Assembly (NCBI GenBank): GCA_035447065.1
Contig: DAOTGJ010000015.1
Span: 7,409 to 71,408 of the forward strand
Reading direction: 5' to 3'
From: CALEMW01 sp035447065
GTDB taxonomy: Bacteria > Krumholzibacteriota > Krumholzibacteriia > LZORAL124-64-63
DNA length: 64,000 nt
The position numbers were made by a program, and so were the translations under genes. Shown here piece by piece: positions 8,222 to 16,610 of this stretch (the stretch's first letter is position 1; the number at the start of each line of letters is the position of its first letter). The notes below the pieces were generated by a model. The model was not told the DNA's origin, did not search any database, and worked only from the letters and a program-made list of their open reading frames with translations.

Positions 8222-9178
8222 TCAGAGCTCGGCGACGATGCGCGTGCCGGCCTCGCCGCGCACGGCCGCCAGCAGGTGCTCCGGATCCGTGATGACCACC
8301 TCGCGGCCGCCGGCGTCCAGGAAGGCCAGCGCCGCTTCGATCTTGGGTCCCATGCTGCCGGCGGGGAACTCGCCGGCCGCCTGCAGCCGACGCAGCTCGG
8401 CGGCGTCCGCCAGGTCCAGGGCCGCCTGCGCCGGGGTGCCGAAGCCGCTGTACACCTTCTCCACCTGGGTGACGATGACCAGCGTATCGGCGCCCACCAG
8501 TTCCGCCAGCAGCTCGCTGGCCAGGTCCTTGTCGATCACCGCATCGATGCCCTCGATGCGTCCGCCGCCGCACGGCACCACCGGCACGCCGCCGCCGCCG
8601 CAGGCCACCACCAGGACGCCCGCCTCCAGCATGGCGCGGATCACGCCGGCCTCCATCACGCGCTGGGGCCGGGGGCTGGGCACCACGCGGCGCCAGCCGC
8701 GTCCAGCGTCCTCGCGCACCACCCAGCCGAACTCCTGCGCCACGCGCTCGGCCTGCTCGCGGTCGTAGTAGGGACCGATGGGCTTGGTGGGGTTGGCGAA
8801 GGCCGGGTCCTCGCGGTCCACCAGAACCTGGGTCACCACCGCGGCCACGGGCACGTCGAGCCCCAGCACCGTCATGGCGTTCTGCAGGTTCTGCTGGATC
8901 ATGTAGCCCAGACCGCCCTGGCTGTCGGCGCCGCACACGAACAGAGGCATGGGCGGGATGCCGTAGGTGGCGAACCCCGCCTCGTTGCGCAGGAAGATGT
9001 TGCCCACCACCGGCCCGTTGCCGTGGGTCAGCACCACGCGGTGCCCCATGCCGGTGAGCTCCGCCACCTGGTTCATGGTGGTCTTGGTGATCTGGTACTG
9101 GTCCAGGTAGGTGCCCGAGGTGTCCAGGGGCACGATGGCGTTGCCCCCCAGGGCGATCACGAAGCGCCGTACGGACAT
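8222..9178 (-). CDS. arcC: Carbamate kinase
   Basis: A 318-residue amino-acid-kinase-family enzyme that converts carbamoyl phosphate and ADP to ATP and carbamate (reversible). It shows IALGGNAIVP at the N-terminus, LTHGNGPVVGN, ACGGGGVPVV, the IDKDLASELLA segment and the C-terminal ITDPEHLLAAVRGEAGT block. Length matches ArcC. No arginine deiminase or ornithine carbamoyltransferase gene is nearby, so whether it serves arginine catabolism, purine or another carbamoyl-phosphate route is open. GGAGGA lies upstream of the ATG. Confidence 0.93.
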   Translation of the reverse strand: MSVRRFVIALGGNAIVPLDTSGTYLDQYQITKTTMNQVAELTGMGHRVVLTHGNGPVVGNIFLRNEAGFATYGIPPMPLFVCGADSQGGLGYMIQQNLQNAMTVLGLDVPVAAVVTQVLVDREDPAFANPTKPIGPYYDREQAERVAQEFGWVVREDAGRGWRRVVPSPRPQRVMEAGVIRAMLEAGVLVVACGGGGVPVVPCGGGRIEGIDAVIDKDLASELLAELVGADTLVIVTQVEKVYSGFGTPAQAALDLADAAELRRLQAAGEFPAGSMGPKIEAALAFLDAGGREVVITDPEHLLAAVRGEAGTRIVAEL

Positions 9179-9213
9179 CGCGTCCTCCGTGGCACAGGTG
9201 CCGGAAAGAAGGA

Positions 9214-9237
9214 GGGCACCGCGTGATCGCGGTGCCC
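9214..9237 (-). terminator. Hairpin downstream of the aminotransferase gene
   Basis: A perfect 10-bp stem (9214-9223 with 9228-9237) with a 4-base loop lies 20 bases after the aminotransferase stop. On the minus strand it is followed by a pyrimidine-rich TCCTTCTTTCC. This is a plausible intrinsic terminator separating the aminotransferase from arcC, although the tail is not a clean U run. Confidence 0.6.
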
Positions 9238-9257
9238 CTGGGCCTCCACCGTCGTCG

Positions 9258-10424
9258 TCAGCCGCGCAGGTCGCGCGCCATGCGTTCCACGCGTTCCAGC
9301 GCCTTGCGGATCTGATCCTGGCTGTTGGCGTAGCTGAAGCGCAGGTAGCCCTCGCCGCAGGCCCCGAAGGCGGTGCCGCTCAGCGCCGCCACGCCGTACT
9401 CGTCCAGCAGCAGCTTCTCCAGCTCGCTGCTGCGCCGCCCCAGGCCGGACACGTTGGGGAACACGTAGAAGGCGCCCTTGGGCTCGCGGCAGCTCACGCC
9501 GTCGATGGCGTTCAGTCCGCCCACCAGCAGGTCGCGGCGCGCCTTGAACTCGGCCACCATGGCCTCCACCTCGTCCTGCGGACCGGTCAGCGCCGCCGCG
9601 CCGGCCACCTGGGTGAAGGAAGCTGTGCAGCTGTTCACATTGGTCTGCAGCTTGGCCACCGCCGCGGCCAGCTCCTTGGGCATCACGCCGTAGCCCAGCC
9701 GCCAGCCGGTCATGGCGTAGGTCTTGGAGTGCCCCTCCAGGATGCACGTGCGCTCCAGCATGCCCGGCCGCGTGATGATGGAGTCGTGCGTGCCGGTGTA
9801 GAGGATGCGCGAGTAGATCTCGTCGCTCATCACGAAGAGGTCGTGCTTCACCGCCAGGGCGGCGATGGCGTCCAGGTCCGCGCTCTCCAGCACCGAACCC
9901 GTGGGGTTCTGCGGCGAGTTGAGGATCAGCAGCTTGGTGCGCGGGGTGATGAGGGCCTCGAGGTCCTTCACGTCGAAGGTGAAGTCCTTCTCCTCCGCCA
10001 GCTTCAGGGGCACCGGCTTGGCGCCCAGGAAGTTGATCACGCTCTCGTAGATGGGGAAGCCGGGATTGGGATAGATGGCCTCGTCGCCCTCGTTCAGCAG
10101 CGCGGTCATCAGGAAGTACATGATGGGCTTGCCGCCCGGCGTGATCACCACGTTGTCGCGCCCCATGTCCACGCCGCGGGTGCGGGCGATGTGGTCCGCG
10201 AAGACCTGGCGCACCTCGGGCTTGCCGGCCGCCGGGCCGTAGTGGGTCTCGCCGGCGCGCAGGGCCTGGGCGGCGGCCTCGACGATGAACGAGGGCGTGT
10301 CGAAATCGGGCTCGCCGATCTCCAGGTGGACGATGTCCCGGCCCTGGGCCTCCAGCTCCTTGGCCCGGGCCAGCACGACGAATGCGGTCTCGGTTCCCAG
10401 ACGTCCCATGCGCGTCGCGAACAT
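9258..10424 (-). CDS. Class I/II PLP aminotransferase (aspartate aminotransferase-like)
   Basis: A 388-residue fold-type I aminotransferase. It carries LEIGEPDFDTP, THYGPAAGKPEVR, the NPQNPTG loop (as NSPQNPTG), the DEIYSRILY segment, the PLP lysine in EGHSKTYAMTGWRLGYG, and FRxS-like LRFSYAN near the end. Such enzymes (subgroup I-gamma AspAT) transfer amino groups between aspartate, glutamate or aromatic acids; the exact substrate cannot be read off. The ATG at 10424 has GGGAGGGG just upstream and is preferred to an upstream TTG at 10475. It lies 75 bases downstream of the envelope-protein operon. Confidence 0.9.
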   Translation of the reverse strand: MFATRMGRLGTETAFVVLARAKELEAQGRDIVHLEIGEPDFDTPSFIVEAAAQALRAGETHYGPAAGKPEVRQVFADHIARTRGVDMGRDNVVITPGGKPIMYFLMTALLNEGDEAIYPNPGFPIYESVINFLGAKPVPLKLAEEKDFTFDVKDLEALITPRTKLLILNSPQNPTGSVLESADLDAIAALAVKHDLFVMSDEIYSRILYTGTHDSIITRPGMLERTCILEGHSKTYAMTGWRLGYGVMPKELAAAVAKLQTNVNSCTASFTQVAGAAALTGPQDEVEAMVAEFKARRDLLVGGLNAIDGVSCREPKGAFYVFPNVSGLGRRSSELEKLLLDEYGVAALSGTAFGACGEGYLRFSYANSQDQIRKALERVERMARDLRG

Positions 10425-10499
10425 CTCCACCCCTCCCTGCGCGATCGTTGCCACGAGCAGCTCCCGAAGAACCAATGGTATCCGCTGGTTCCGGGGATG

Positions 10500-11969
10500 T
10501 CAAAAGGCCGCTCGGGGCCCCGGACGGACCTCGATCTGGACCAGGATGCCGCTCGGCGCGCCCCCCTGTTGCGCAGGGCCCCACCACGCCGCGCAGGCCG
10601 CCGTGAGCGGTCCCAGGGACCCGCGCCATCCCACCGAGGTCTCCGCGTCGCGGTCGCCCCAATGGCTCAGCGTGACGGCCCCCGGCGCAGGCGCGGCCAC
10701 GGTGACCAGGGCCAGGTCGTCCCCCCAGGCCATGCCCACCCGCAGCCGCCCCTGGCCGCCCAGCAGCGGATGGTCGCGCCCAAGCGTCAGCAGGAGCCGG
10801 CGACGGACCTCCTCGCCGCCGTCCTGGCCCCGCGCGCGCAGGCTCAGACGCCAGGCCCCCTCCGCCCCCGCGGCCTCCAGGTCCGCTCCCGCCGCCAGGT
10901 CATGGGTCCGGCGTGTGGACGACGGCGGTTCCCAGGGCTCGCGCCCCTCCCAGCCCGAGCGTGCGTCCGACCGCCAGCGGAGGCGCCAGCGGCCCTGGAC
11001 GCCCGCCCCCAGGGGCAGGCCGAGGCGCAGCTCGGCCAGGGTGCGGCGGTCCTGTTCATCGGGACCGCGGTCGGGTCGCAGGGCCGAGCCACCGGCGAGC
11101 AGCAGGGCCGCACGACGCCCCTCGCGCCCCGCGCGCACCACGCGCAGAGCCCAGCCCTCTCCCGCCTCGCCGGGAATCAGGGGGCTGCGGCCGGCCGAGA
11201 CGGCGCTCAGTCCCGCGTCGGCCGCCGCCCAGGCGAGCTCGCCGCGCCATCCGCCATCCGCCCGCCACGCCGCCCCGGCCTGCCAGGCGGCGGGACGACC
11301 GGGCGCGTCGGCCCAGGCCGCCTCGCTCCAGGCCTCGCCCTGGTCCCCGCGCAGGCTCGCGGCCACGGAGGCGGCGCGCCCTTCGGCCCGCTCCAGCGTC
11401 CAGAGGTCCCAGGTCAGATGCCGGCCCTTCCGACCCAACGAAACGCATCGCACGGACTCGGCGCCGGCCTCGCGGCCCAGCCCCAACCGCACGCGCCACC
11501 CATCGCCTTCGCGGACCAGCAGCGCGCCGTCCACCGGCCGCCGACGCCAGGCCGAGACGTCCCCGCCCGCCCCACCCCCCAGGGCCACCGGGGCGCCGTC
11601 GGCTCCCGGCAGGCGCGTGCGGCCGTCGCCCACCTGCAGCAGGCCGCTCGCCGACGTCGCCCGCCAGCCGCCCGCGAGGATCGCCCATCGTTCATGCACG
11701 ACATGAGAGCTCCACCGCAACACGCTGCTGCTGCTTCTGTTGACATCGACAGCAATAGATCCTCCTTCGACCCCTGTCCGCAGCGACGCGCCGGAGAGTG
11801 TCCAGCGCAGGCGGGCCTCGATCCACTCCCAAGGACCCGATTCCGCCGCCTCCAGGATCTCCTCGATCCCGGCGCCCTGCTCCGCCAGGTCCTCCGGTTC
11901 CGGTGGTGCGGCATCCGCCCACGCCGGCGCGTGGAGCAGGACCGTCAGCATCAGAATCCCGCGCCGCAC
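10500..11969 (-). CDS. Exported beta-rich protein of unknown function
   Basis: A 489-residue protein that I do not recognise. It starts with a signal-peptide-like MRRGILMLTVLLHAPAWADA followed by an acidic helical stretch. The rest is a long series of short alternating hydrophobic strands with W/R/G-rich turns (for example LRWRSDARSGWEG, GRLRVGMAWGDDLALV), which suggests an outer-membrane beta-barrel or a large beta sheet. The GTG at 11969 has GGGAGGT six bases upstream and lies 19 bases inside the preceding gene, so the two are coupled. Base composition is like the neighbours. Confidence 0.7.
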   Translation of the reverse strand: MRRGILMLTVLLHAPAWADAAPPEPEDLAEQGAGIEEILEAAESGPWEWIEARLRWTLSGASLRTGVEGGSIAVDVNRSSSSVLRWSSHVVHERWAILAGGWRATSASGLLQVGDGRTRLPGADGAPVALGGGAGGDVSAWRRRPVDGALLVREGDGWRVRLGLGREAGAESVRCVSLGRKGRHLTWDLWTLERAEGRAASVAASLRGDQGEAWSEAAWADAPGRPAAWQAGAAWRADGGWRGELAWAAADAGLSAVSAGRSPLIPGEAGEGWALRVVRAGREGRRAALLLAGGSALRPDRGPDEQDRRTLAELRLGLPLGAGVQGRWRLRWRSDARSGWEGREPWEPPSSTRRTHDLAAGADLEAAGAEGAWRLSLRARGQDGGEEVRRRLLLTLGRDHPLLGGQGRLRVGMAWGDDLALVTVAAPAPGAVTLSHWGDRDAETSVGWRGSLGPLTAACAAWWGPAQQGGAPSGILVQIEVRPGPRAAF

Positions 11970-12700
11970 AGCCCCACCTCCCAGGCCCGCCAGATGCCGA
12001 GCAGCGGATGGACGCCCTGGCGCACCCGGACCACGAGGGGCCCGCGCCGCACCAGCAAGGCCCCGTAGACGACGCCGCCCGCGGTGCGCCCCCCTTCCAG
12101 GGCCGCCGTGACATGCACCCTTCGCCGTACGCCGAGCTCCAGGCCCGGGCGGCCGTCGCGATCGAGACCCCAAGCCCCCCAGAGCGCCCATGGCAGAACG
12201 TTCCGGTGCAGACGGATGCGGTCATGCGACCGCGACAGCCACGGCCGCCGCACCTCCAGCAGGTCCCAGCGGAGCGTGAGACGCCAGCCGGCGCCGAGCC
12301 CCAGGGTCGGCCTCCACGCCAGCCGACCGCCGGCGGGCCACGCCTCCCCGCGCGGCCCCGCCAGTCCCAGCTCCGCCTCCCACGAGCCCCAGCGGCCCGG
12401 CAGCGGCGCGCGCAGGCCGGACCGGTCCTCGCGCCAGGGGCCGTCGGGCGAGCCCGTCCGACGCCACCAGAGACGCCAGGAGCCGCGGCCGGCCTCGATC
12501 CCGCGCCGGCGCAGCTCCGGGACCAGATCCCAGCCGCCGACCACGGTGCGCAGCCAGGCGGACGCGAGGGCCGCGTCGTCGCCGGCGAGGAAGGCCTGGA
12601 GATCCGCGGGCGTCTCGGTCCGGTCCGCGTCCTGGGCCGGAGCCGCCGTGGCGCAGACCACGGCCAGCACCCCGACCAATCGGCGCACGGCCCGCCTCAT
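11951..12700 (-). CDS. Exported beta-rich protein of unknown function
   Basis: A 249-residue protein with a signal peptide (MRRAVRRLVGVLAVVCATAAPAQ), then a short helical region (ADLQAFLAGDDAALASAWL) and strands rich in W, R and G such as WRLTLRWDLLEVRRPW. The architecture resembles the following gene, and the two may be a split or duplicated beta-barrel protein. The start ATG overlaps the stop of the lamin-tail protein by 4 bases. No family is assigned. Confidence 0.7.
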   Translation of the reverse strand: MRRAVRRLVGVLAVVCATAAPAQDADRTETPADLQAFLAGDDAALASAWLRTVVGGWDLVPELRRRGIEAGRGSWRLWWRRTGSPDGPWREDRSGLRAPLPGRWGSWEAELGLAGPRGEAWPAGGRLAWRPTLGLGAGWRLTLRWDLLEVRRPWLSRSHDRIRLHRNVLPWALWGAWGLDRDGRPGLELGVRRRVHVTAALEGGRTAGGVVYGALLVRRGPLVVRVRQGVHPLLGIWRAWEVGLCGAGF

Positions 12701-14415
12701 GGCCTCTCCCGATCCAGCACCACCACGCCGGCGGCGCGGCGTCGCAGTCGGCCCTCGGCGTCGCGCACCCGCAGCAGGATCACCCGCGGTCCCGGCGGCA
12801 ATCGCAGGCCCCGATCGTCGGTGCCGTCCCAGGTCAGGGCCCGCGGCCCCGGCCCCAGGGCGTCCCCGCCCAGCCGACGGACCGTGGCGCCCTCGGGACT
12901 CAGCACCCGCAGATCCCAGGAGGCCTCCTGCTCCGACAGGGCGAAGCCCAGGGCCGTGCCGCCCCCGGCCGGGATGAGCGCGGGCGACAGCGCCAACCCG
13001 CCCGCCGTCGGCGTCGATGCCGCCGCGGCGTCGGGACAGCCCGGCGTGGAGCCGAACGCCGCCGGGCTGGGCGCCCAGGACCGCTCCACGGCGCCCCGCG
13101 GCGGCACCGAGACCCTCTCCAGGCTGCGCCCCGGAGCCGGCGCCGGCCAGCCGCCGTCCCAGGCCACCCAGTCCGCCACCACGCCGTCGGGTCCGCGCAG
13201 CAGGAGACGATCCGCGTACGGCTCCCCCGTGGCCGCCGTGTTGTTCAGCACGGGCCAGCCGCCCGCCAGGACGTCGGCATGGGAGCTCGGATCCACGGCG
13301 CAGGGTTCGGGAGCGCCGCGGGCGAGGCGGGCCATGTACCAGCCCGCCAGCTCCTGGGGATCCGCGCAGAGCACGAGCCGCTCGCCGGGCACCAGCAGGC
13401 GTTCGGGCAGGGCCCGCGGGGCGCCGCCCTCGTCGGCCAGGGTCCAGCCTCCCAGATCCAGCGGCCCCTCCCCCTCGGCCCGGACCTCCACCCACTCGGG
13501 CGCGCCGGGCTCGGGCGCGGGCAGGACCTCGCGCAGGGTGAGACGGGGCACGCCCACGCGCAGGGGCGGGAGGGCGAGGCTCAGCTCCGCGCCGCCGGAC
13601 ACCGGGTGCAGGACGGGACGCACCAGGCCCGTATCCCGCGGCGACCAGACGCCGCGCCAGACGCCGGCCGCCCCGGACGCCAGGGCCGGCGCCGCGGCCT
13701 CCGTCAGCAGGTCGCCGGCCGCGTCGCGCAGGGCCACCAGCCCGCCCGGCCACGTCTCCTGGCCGTCGTTCTCCAGGGTCGCCGTCAGGGTGAACGGCCG
13801 CGCCGGCGCGAAGCGGCAGGGCGGCTCGGTCACGCTTTCGAGGATGCGAAGGGAGTGCAGGCGCATGTTGTAGGCGCCGGGGGTGGGTTCGGCGGCCACG
13901 GACCAGTCCGCGGCGTTGTCGTCGGTGTCGGCGCCGTCCGGCCGGCGCGCCAGCGACGCCCCGGAACCGGAACCGGGATGAGGCGCGCCCTCGAACAGCG
14001 CCGGCTCGACCAGCGCGCCGTAGCCCAGCAGGTCCAGCACCGTCTCCCCGCGGCGCAGCCGCACGGCGTCCGGACCGTTCTGCAGCCCGAGCGACGCCAC
14101 CGCGTCGGCCGGACCCGCCCAGCCGCGGTCCGCGATCAGCCAGAGGCCGCGGGGCGGCAGCGTGTCCGCCTCCGCCCCGGTCCAGCGCACGGACCAGACG
14201 TCGCCCACGGCGCCGTTGGCGAATTCCAGGGCGACGCCGGCCAACGGCAGCGGCGCGTCGGCGGGATTGAACAGCTCCACGAACTCGTGGCCGCCGTCGG
14301 CGCCCTCGGGGTCGTAGAGGACCTCGTTGAGCAGCGGCGCGGCCGGGGCGCGCCACGCGACGGCGGTCAGCAGCAGGCAGAGGACGGTCGGGAACCGCGG
14401 CACGCGGGTCCGCAC
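12697..14415 (-). CDS. Secreted lamin-tail-domain protein with FlgD-like C-terminus
   Basis: A 572-residue exported protein. After a signal peptide (VPRFPTVLCLLLTAVAWRAPA) it has a lamin-tail domain (LLNEVLYDPEG..GHEFVELFNPADAPLPLAGV..). A second, LTD-like unit lies near the middle (LTLREVLPAPEPGAPEWVEVRAEGEGPLDLGGW). The last ~100 residues resemble a FlgD-type Ig fold (WDLRVLSPEGATVRRLGG, LTWDGTDDRG). LTD domains occur in cell-surface proteins and extracellular nucleases, but no nuclease motif is visible. It lies 34 bases downstream of the VWA-like gene and overlaps the next gene by 4 bases. Confidence 0.8.
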   Translation of the reverse strand: MRTRVPRFPTVLCLLLTAVAWRAPAAPLLNEVLYDPEGADGGHEFVELFNPADAPLPLAGVALEFANGAVGDVWSVRWTGAEADTLPPRGLWLIADRGWAGPADAVASLGLQNGPDAVRLRRGETVLDLLGYGALVEPALFEGAPHPGSGSGASLARRPDGADTDDNAADWSVAAEPTPGAYNMRLHSLRILESVTEPPCRFAPARPFTLTATLENDGQETWPGGLVALRDAAGDLLTEAAAPALASGAAGVWRGVWSPRDTGLVRPVLHPVSGGAELSLALPPLRVGVPRLTLREVLPAPEPGAPEWVEVRAEGEGPLDLGGWTLADEGGAPRALPERLLVPGERLVLCADPQELAGWYMARLARGAPEPCAVDPSSHADVLAGGWPVLNNTAATGEPYADRLLLRGPDGVVADWVAWDGGWPAPAPGRSLERVSVPPRGAVERSWAPSPAAFGSTPGCPDAAAASTPTAGGLALSPALIPAGGGTALGFALSEQEASWDLRVLSPEGATVRRLGGDALGPGPRALTWDGTDDRGLRLPPGPRVILLRVRDAEGRLRRRAAGVVVLDRERP

Positions 14416-14449
14416 CTTCCGGGAGGGGATGGCGGTCGGGAGCGTGGGA

Positions 14450-16609
14450 TCAGCTCATGCCCAGACGCCGTCGCAGGAACCATTCCAGTCCCAGCAGCGC
14501 CACGATGATCAGCAGGGCGGGCCAGGTGCTCCACGGCCGCCAGGTGGTGCGGTGGGGGTGCGACTCGGGCGCGAGGTCGGCGGCCGCCAGCGCCGCGGCC
14601 ACGGCCGCCGGGCCGCCGGGGGCCTGGGCGTCGATGAGCTCCGCGCCCAACGCGTCGGCCAGCACCCGCAGGGCGCGACGGTCCTGGGTGGTCTGGCGCT
14701 CCTCCACGCTGCCGGCCGCCACCAGCACGTCCAGCGGCTCGCCGCTGGGCTCTCCCCCGTCGTCCAGCAGCTGCAGGCGGTGCACGCCGGCGGGCAGGGG
14801 CGGCAACGAGGCCGCGGCGGTGCCGGGCGTCGCGGGGTCCGGCGTCAGGGTGTAACGGAGGGCCTCGCCGCCGTCCCGCGGCGTGACCGCGAGGGTGCGC
14901 GGCGGGCTCGTCACGCCGCCGCGCATGCTGCGGCCGCGGGCCCGCACGGCGATGGGTTCGCCCTCCCGGTACACGGTGCGCTGGGCCAGCAGCGTGGCCC
15001 CCGCCAGGTCCGAGCCCTGGGCCGTCCACACCAGCACGTTGCGCAGCAGGCGGCGCAGGGGCTGGGCGGCGGCATCGTCGCTGCCGGGCGACCAGAAGGC
15101 CTGCTCCCAGAGGTCGCGGCTGCCGAGCCAGGCCAGGCGGCGGCCCTGCTCCTCCCGCACGGTCAGCACCGGAACCGGGACGGGCGCGGCCACGGCCAGC
15201 AGCACCGACGCCGAGGCGGGCGCCTCCGCCGGCGCCGCCACCGTCAACGGCGGGAGACGGGACCAGCCGCGGGCGTCGTCCGCGGGAGCGGCGGCCAGGG
15301 GGTGACGGCGGTCGGGCACCATGAGGGCGCCGCGGACGGCGCCGGCTCCGGTCGGACGCGCGGGCAGCAGACCGGCCAGGTCCGCGGGCCAGGCGCCTTC
15401 CTGGCCCGTGTCCAGCAGCAGCAGGCCCAGGCCCTCGCGCGCGGCCAGGGCCAGGCCGGTGCCGTCGGCCCAGCGGCGGGCGGCCTCCGCGTCCAGCAGC
15501 AGCACGCCGTCCCTGTCGCGCCAGGCCTCGGCATCGGCGGGGGGCGTCCAGGGGCCGTCGTCCCGGGAGCTGCGGGGGCCGTCCGGTCCCGGGTAGACCA
15601 CCTCCAGCTCCAGGCGGTCCTCCGCGGCGGCGGCCTGGGCCAGAACCCGCACCAGCCAGCCGGGCCGCGTGGTCAGGGCCAGCAGACGCCTCCGTTCCGC
15701 GCGCACCTTGAGGGCCAGCACGGCCGAATTGTTCCCCAGGAAGCGCTCCCCCGCCAGAGGCGCCACCCGCACCGTGAGCTCGCGGAGGCCCGGGGCGTCG
15801 GGGCGGTCCCGGAGCTCCACGCGGAGGGTGCGGTCGTCGGGACCGGCGATGAGGGTGCGGTCGTCCACCACGGCGCCGGCGTGCTCCAGGGTCACGCGTA
15901 CGCGGCGCTCGGCGTCCAGGGGCTCGCGCAGGCCGATCACGGCCTCCACCGTCACCTCGTCGCCCACGAAGGCCAGGTCGGGGGCCTGCACGTCGCGCAC
16001 CGCGAGGTCGCCCGGGCCCACGGGATCGCCCACGCCGGCCAGGATCAGGTCCTCGCGGCGGCCCCCGGCGGTGGGATCGCCGGCGGTGGCGTGACCGTCG
16101 GTGATCAGAACGGTCAGGCGCGGCGCACGCGCGCCGGCCGCGCCGGCGTCGAGCAGGGCGGCCAGGTCGGTGCCCTGGGCCGCGGGGGGGACGGAGTCGT
16201 CGGGGCGGTAGGGTCGGGCGTCCTGCAGGCCGTTGCCGCGACGCTGCACGACGGCCACGTCGCGCAGGGCGGCGACGCTGTCCACGGCGGCGGCCACCGC
16301 GGCGGCGCGCTCCCAGCGGGTGCGGCGGTCGGGACCGTCGTCCTGGGCCATGCTGGCGGAGTCCTCCACCAGCACCAGCACGCTCGCGGGGATCTCCTCG
16401 ATGCGTTCCATGACCAGCAGCGGCCCCGCCGCCGCCAGCAGGATCAGGATCAGGGCCGACCACCGCAGCCAGGGCAGCAGGCGTCCCACGGCGCCGCGCG
16501 CAGGCGGCACCGTCCTACGATAGTGGCGACGGGTCCAGAGACCCGCCGCCACGATCGCCAGGACCAGCAGCGGCAGCGCGGCCGTCGGCGTGGTCCACTC
16601 CAGATGCAC
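14450..16609 (-). CDS. BatA/VWA-like membrane protein
   Basis: A 719-residue membrane protein. Two hydrophobic segments at the N-terminus (PLLVLAIVAAGLW and WLRWSALILILLAAAGPLLV) and one at the C-terminus (LLIIVALLGLEWFL) bracket a large outer domain. After the second segment a von Willebrand A-like start is seen (VLVLVEDSASMAQDD, a DxSxM MIDAS, and LTVLITDGHATAG), followed by Ig-like and glutamine-amidotransferase-like regions, as in COG5426-type proteins. Function is unknown. The GTG start lies one base from the ppdK stop, so it is probably co-transcribed with ppdK. Confidence 0.8.
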   Translation of the reverse strand: MHLEWTTPTAALPLLVLAIVAAGLWTRRHYRRTVPPARGAVGRLLPWLRWSALILILLAAAGPLLVMERIEEIPASVLVLVEDSASMAQDDGPDRRTRWERAAAVAAAVDSVAALRDVAVVQRRGNGLQDARPYRPDDSVPPAAQGTDLAALLDAGAAGARAPRLTVLITDGHATAGDPTAGGRREDLILAGVGDPVGPGDLAVRDVQAPDLAFVGDEVTVEAVIGLREPLDAERRVRVTLEHAGAVVDDRTLIAGPDDRTLRVELRDRPDAPGLRELTVRVAPLAGERFLGNNSAVLALKVRAERRRLLALTTRPGWLVRVLAQAAAAEDRLELEVVYPGPDGPRSSRDDGPWTPPADAEAWRDRDGVLLLDAEAARRWADGTGLALAAREGLGLLLLDTGQEGAWPADLAGLLPARPTGAGAVRGALMVPDRRHPLAAAPADDARGWSRLPPLTVAAPAEAPASASVLLAVAAPVPVPVLTVREEQGRRLAWLGSRDLWEQAFWSPGSDDAAAQPLRRLLRNVLVWTAQGSDLAGATLLAQRTVYREGEPIAVRARGRSMRGGVTSPPRTLAVTPRDGGEALRYTLTPDPATPGTAAASLPPLPAGVHRLQLLDDGGEPSGEPLDVLVAAGSVEERQTTQDRRALRVLADALGAELIDAQAPGGPAAVAAALAAADLAPESHPHRTTWRPWSTWPALLIIVALLGLEWFLRRRLGMS

Positions 16610-16610
16610 G

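Noticed and set aside
5727..8936. A very long minus-strand frame spanning the Sua5-type gene, purE, purD and arcC
   Set aside because: Only its last 206 codons carry the conserved YrdC domain; the rest is a shadow of neighbouring genes in other frames.
6338..9226. A 962-codon open frame on the plus strand across purE, purD and arcC
   Set aside because: It is antisense to three well-supported genes, and its translation is the low-complexity His/Gln/Gly/Ala/Arg-rich type produced opposite GC3-rich genes. Similar long plus-strand frames elsewhere were dropped for the same reason.
10500..12700. Helix-hairpin-helix/ComEA-like identity for the two beta-rich proteins
   Set aside because: The short helical N-terminal stretch does not show a clear HhH motif.
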